From Eubacterium sp. (GTDB taxonomy: Bacteria; Bacillota; Clostridia; Lachnospirales; CAG-274), in contig JAJBVU010000190.1 of the NCBI GenBank assembly GCA_020859645.1, positions 1 to 6,605 of the forward strand: a DNA stretch of 6,605 nt, in the 5' to 3' direction. Shown piece by piece: positions 5,100 through 6,605 of this stretch (positions within the stretch are counted from its first letter, which is position 1; the number at the start of each line of letters is the position of its first letter). The notes under the pieces are model-generated. The model was not told the DNA's origin, ran no database searches, and saw nothing but the letters and a program-made list of their open reading frames with translations. Made by a program: the position numbers and the translations under genes.

Positions 5100-6605
5100 T
5101 TATTCGGCATTTATTGTTAAGCCCGTAGTTGCAGATGTTACGAAATAGAGAACATTTGTGCTGTCGGCTGTCGCCTTAGCTGCAACTGCTCCTCTGACAG
5201 TTTCCGTTGTCTTTTCGCTTTCTCCCGAAACAGGGAAGTATGCGGAATTGCTGCTGTCCGTTTCGACACCGCTTTTATCTATATAATAATAGTTGTTAAG
5301 GGTATAGAATGTTCCGTCAACAACAGCCCCCACCTCGTCAAGATAAGCTGCACCTGAACCGCCGTAGGCAGTGGTGTCAACAGCTATTCCCGAAAGAGCC
5401 GAGCCGTCATCTTTAACAGAAATTCCGTCACTTACAACATTGGCGTAAACCTCTGAGCCGTCATCATTTCTTGTAAGCTTAACAACGGGAAGGCTTTCGG
5501 AGCTGAACACCGAAAGACAGGGCTTAGCATCTGTTCCCAAGGTCTGAAGCCAGTCTGTTCCCTCTGCTTCGCCGCTTAAAAGCCAGGTCAGTTCGCCGCT
5601 TGAAAGCTGTGTTGAGGTGAATGAAGCTGATGTGTCTGTGCCGCTGCCTGTGCCTTTGCCAGCCGTTCCCTCTAAGTAGTAATTGTTTTCGGCAGTGCCG
5701 TATGAGTTAGTTCCTATAATGCCGCCTATTACAGCTGAAGAGCCGCTGTTGCTGCTGAGATAACCTGTATTATAACAATTTCTTATCGTTCCGCCCGTAT
5801 AACCGGATATTCCGCCGATATTGGTATATATGCCGTAAACCGTACCTGAATTATAACAGTTTTGAACAGTTCCGTAGCTCATTCCGCAAATTCCGCCTAC
5901 ACGGCTGTCGCCCGATACACTTCCTTCAAAATAACAATTGCTGATTGTATCCCAAGAATCAATATAGCCGCAAATTCCCCCTACATAGCTGTAGCCTGTT
6001 ATGTCGCCCACTACCCCTACATTTTTGATTGTTGCTGCGTTAGCTGTCATTCCGAACAAGCCGGCATAGCTTTGTGAGGAATTATTGTAGGTCAGATTTT
6101 TTATAATATGCCCCTGTCCGTCAAAGGTTCCGGCATAGGGATTAGATGAAGTGCCTATAGGCGTCCACTCAACGCCTGTCATATCAATATCAGCTGTTAA
6201 TATGCAATTTAAAGATGTGTTCCCTGTATTTACAAGGTTTAAAAAAGTCACAAGCTCTTCGGAACTTGATGCTGCAATATTACTTAAAGTAACAGATGTT
6301 CCGCTGCTTTCCGAATATGACAAGCTGTAAATATAACCGCCCGTCTGAGCTTCTGCAGAATCGGAGGTAAGATAAATATACTGATTTTTATCGCTGCTTG
6401 TGTGGTGAGTTATACTTTCTATATAGATTTTTCCGTCAACAATAATGCTGTCTCCCTTTGTTGTGTCGGGTATTGTATACAAATAAACACTTTCACCGTC
6501 GGCATTTGTAGGCGTAACGGAAATTGAAGAAGCCTTTACTGAAGAATTATAAATCATTATGTTACTGCCGCTGCTGTTGTTGCCGCCGCCTATACCTGCT
6601 CCGTA
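5100..6605 (-). CDS. GLUG-repeat cell-surface protein, 3' part (5' end outside the window)
   Basis: The frame stays open to the right edge, giving at least 501 residues; the ATG at 6557 is internal. The extreme visible N-terminus, YGAGIGGGNNSSGSNIMI, resembles the repeated AGIGGG beta-strand unit of bacterial surface adhesins. Residues about 97-175 are the lead-in common to GLUG proteins (ELVTFLNLVN, LTADIDMTGVEWTPIGT, GTFDGQGHIIKNL). GLUG-type repeats run from about 176 to 315: AGLFG, VGGICG, VGGICG, IGGISG and IGGIIG turns, each followed by an N-C-Y or N-Y-Y strand. Regularly spaced Cys residues (212, 224, 240, 250, 277) sit in these turns. A post-repeat motif follows (STQLSSGELTWLLSG, WLQTLGTDAKPCLSVF, about 331-367) and then a beta-rich tail. 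Function is likely adhesion or matrix display. No SLH repeat or LPXTG signal is seen at the C-terminus, so any anchor must be upstream. It shares a tight leftward unit with the small gene at 4945-5085. Confidence 0.88.
   Translation of the reverse strand, partial: YGAGIGGGNNSSGSNIMIYNSSVKASSISVTPTNADGESVYLYTIPDTTKGDSIIVDGKIYIESITHHTSSDKNQYIYLTSDSAEAQTGGYIYSLSYSESSGTSVTLSNIAASSSEELVTFLNLVNTGNTSLNCILTADIDMTGVEWTPIGTSSNPYAGTFDGQGHIIKNLTYNNSSQSYAGLFGMTANAATIKNVGVVGDITGYSYVGGICGYIDSWDTISNCYFEGSVSGDSRVGGICGMSYGTVQNCYNSGTVYGIYTNIGGISGYTGGTIRNCYNTGYLSSNSGSSAVIGGIIGTNSYGTAENNYYLEGTAGKGTGSGTDTSASFTSTQLSSGELTWLLSGEAEGTDWLQTLGTDAKPCLSVFSSESLPVVKLTRNDDGSEVYANVVSDGISVKDDGSALSGIAVDTTAYGGSGAAYLDEVGAVVDGTFYTLNNYYYIDKSGVETDSSNSAYFPVSGESEKTTETVRGAVAAKATADSTNVLYFVTSATTGLTINAE
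5661..6160 (-). repeat. GLUG repeat array coding segment
   Basis: This encodes about five imperfect copies of a 25-30 residue unit, each with a G-G-I-x-G turn and an N-C-Y-type strand. The copies are divergent at the DNA level, so the array is old and not a recent slippage product. Such repeats are predicted to stack into a beta-solenoid rod. Confidence 0.75.

Noticed and set aside
5862..6077. Plus-strand 71-residue frame inside the GLUG gene
   Set aside because: It is antisense to the strongly supported repeat-coding frame and has no ribosome binding site.
6555..6557. ATG as the true start of the GLUG protein
   Set aside because: The frame continues upstream to the window edge with a typical AGIGGG surface-repeat unit, no ribosome binding site precedes this ATG, and no signal peptide follows it.

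Overview
The window looks like a chromosomal segment of a Gram-positive, low-to-medium GC member of the Clostridia, possibly an uncultured gut or rumen lineage. The evidence is an SLH-anchored surface protein with a cohesin-like domain, strong AAGGAG-type ribosome binding sites, sigma-A-type promoters (TTGAAA-17-TAGAAT, TTGCAA-17-TATAAT), short intrinsic terminators, and a partial GLUG-repeat surface protein. I cannot name a species.

Layout, left to right. (1) An AT-rich left edge (1-66) with a possible leftward extended -10 sequence, then a leftward intrinsic terminator (67-120). (2) A leftward gene (140-1561) for a secreted protein with an N-terminal cohesin-like module, a long Ser/Thr/acidic linker and three C-terminal SLH repeats. 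It has its own promoter. (3) A divergent rightward gene (1712-1939) for a 75-residue protein with a winged-helix-like pattern, with its own promoter and terminator. (4) A rightward two-gene operon (2145-4899): a secreted PhoA-superfamily alkaline phosphatase, and one base later a YibE/F-family multi-pass membrane protein. Upstream lies a promoter preceded by three hexamers at exact 11-bp spacing (TTTACC, TTTACA, CTTACA), which looks like a PhoP/Pho box. A strong terminator (4911-4942) ends the operon. (5) A converging leftward unit: the 3' end of a large GLUG-repeat surface protein (5100-6605, its 5' end outside the window), followed 14 bases later by a 46-residue small protein gene (4945-5085) with a good ribosome binding site.

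How the parts may work together: the phosphatase would release inorganic phosphate from organic phosphates outside the cell, probably under phosphate-starvation control. The YibE/F membrane protein is very likely co-translated with it and may serve the same response, although the family has no firm general function. The two leftward units encode cell-surface architecture: an SLH anchor that displays a cohesin-like module, and a repeat-rich adhesin-like protein. There is no sign of insertion sequences, phage genes, tRNA or rRNA genes or CRISPR arrays. The less routine items are the Pho-box array, the phosphatase-YibE/F pairing, and the small gene behind the GLUG protein.
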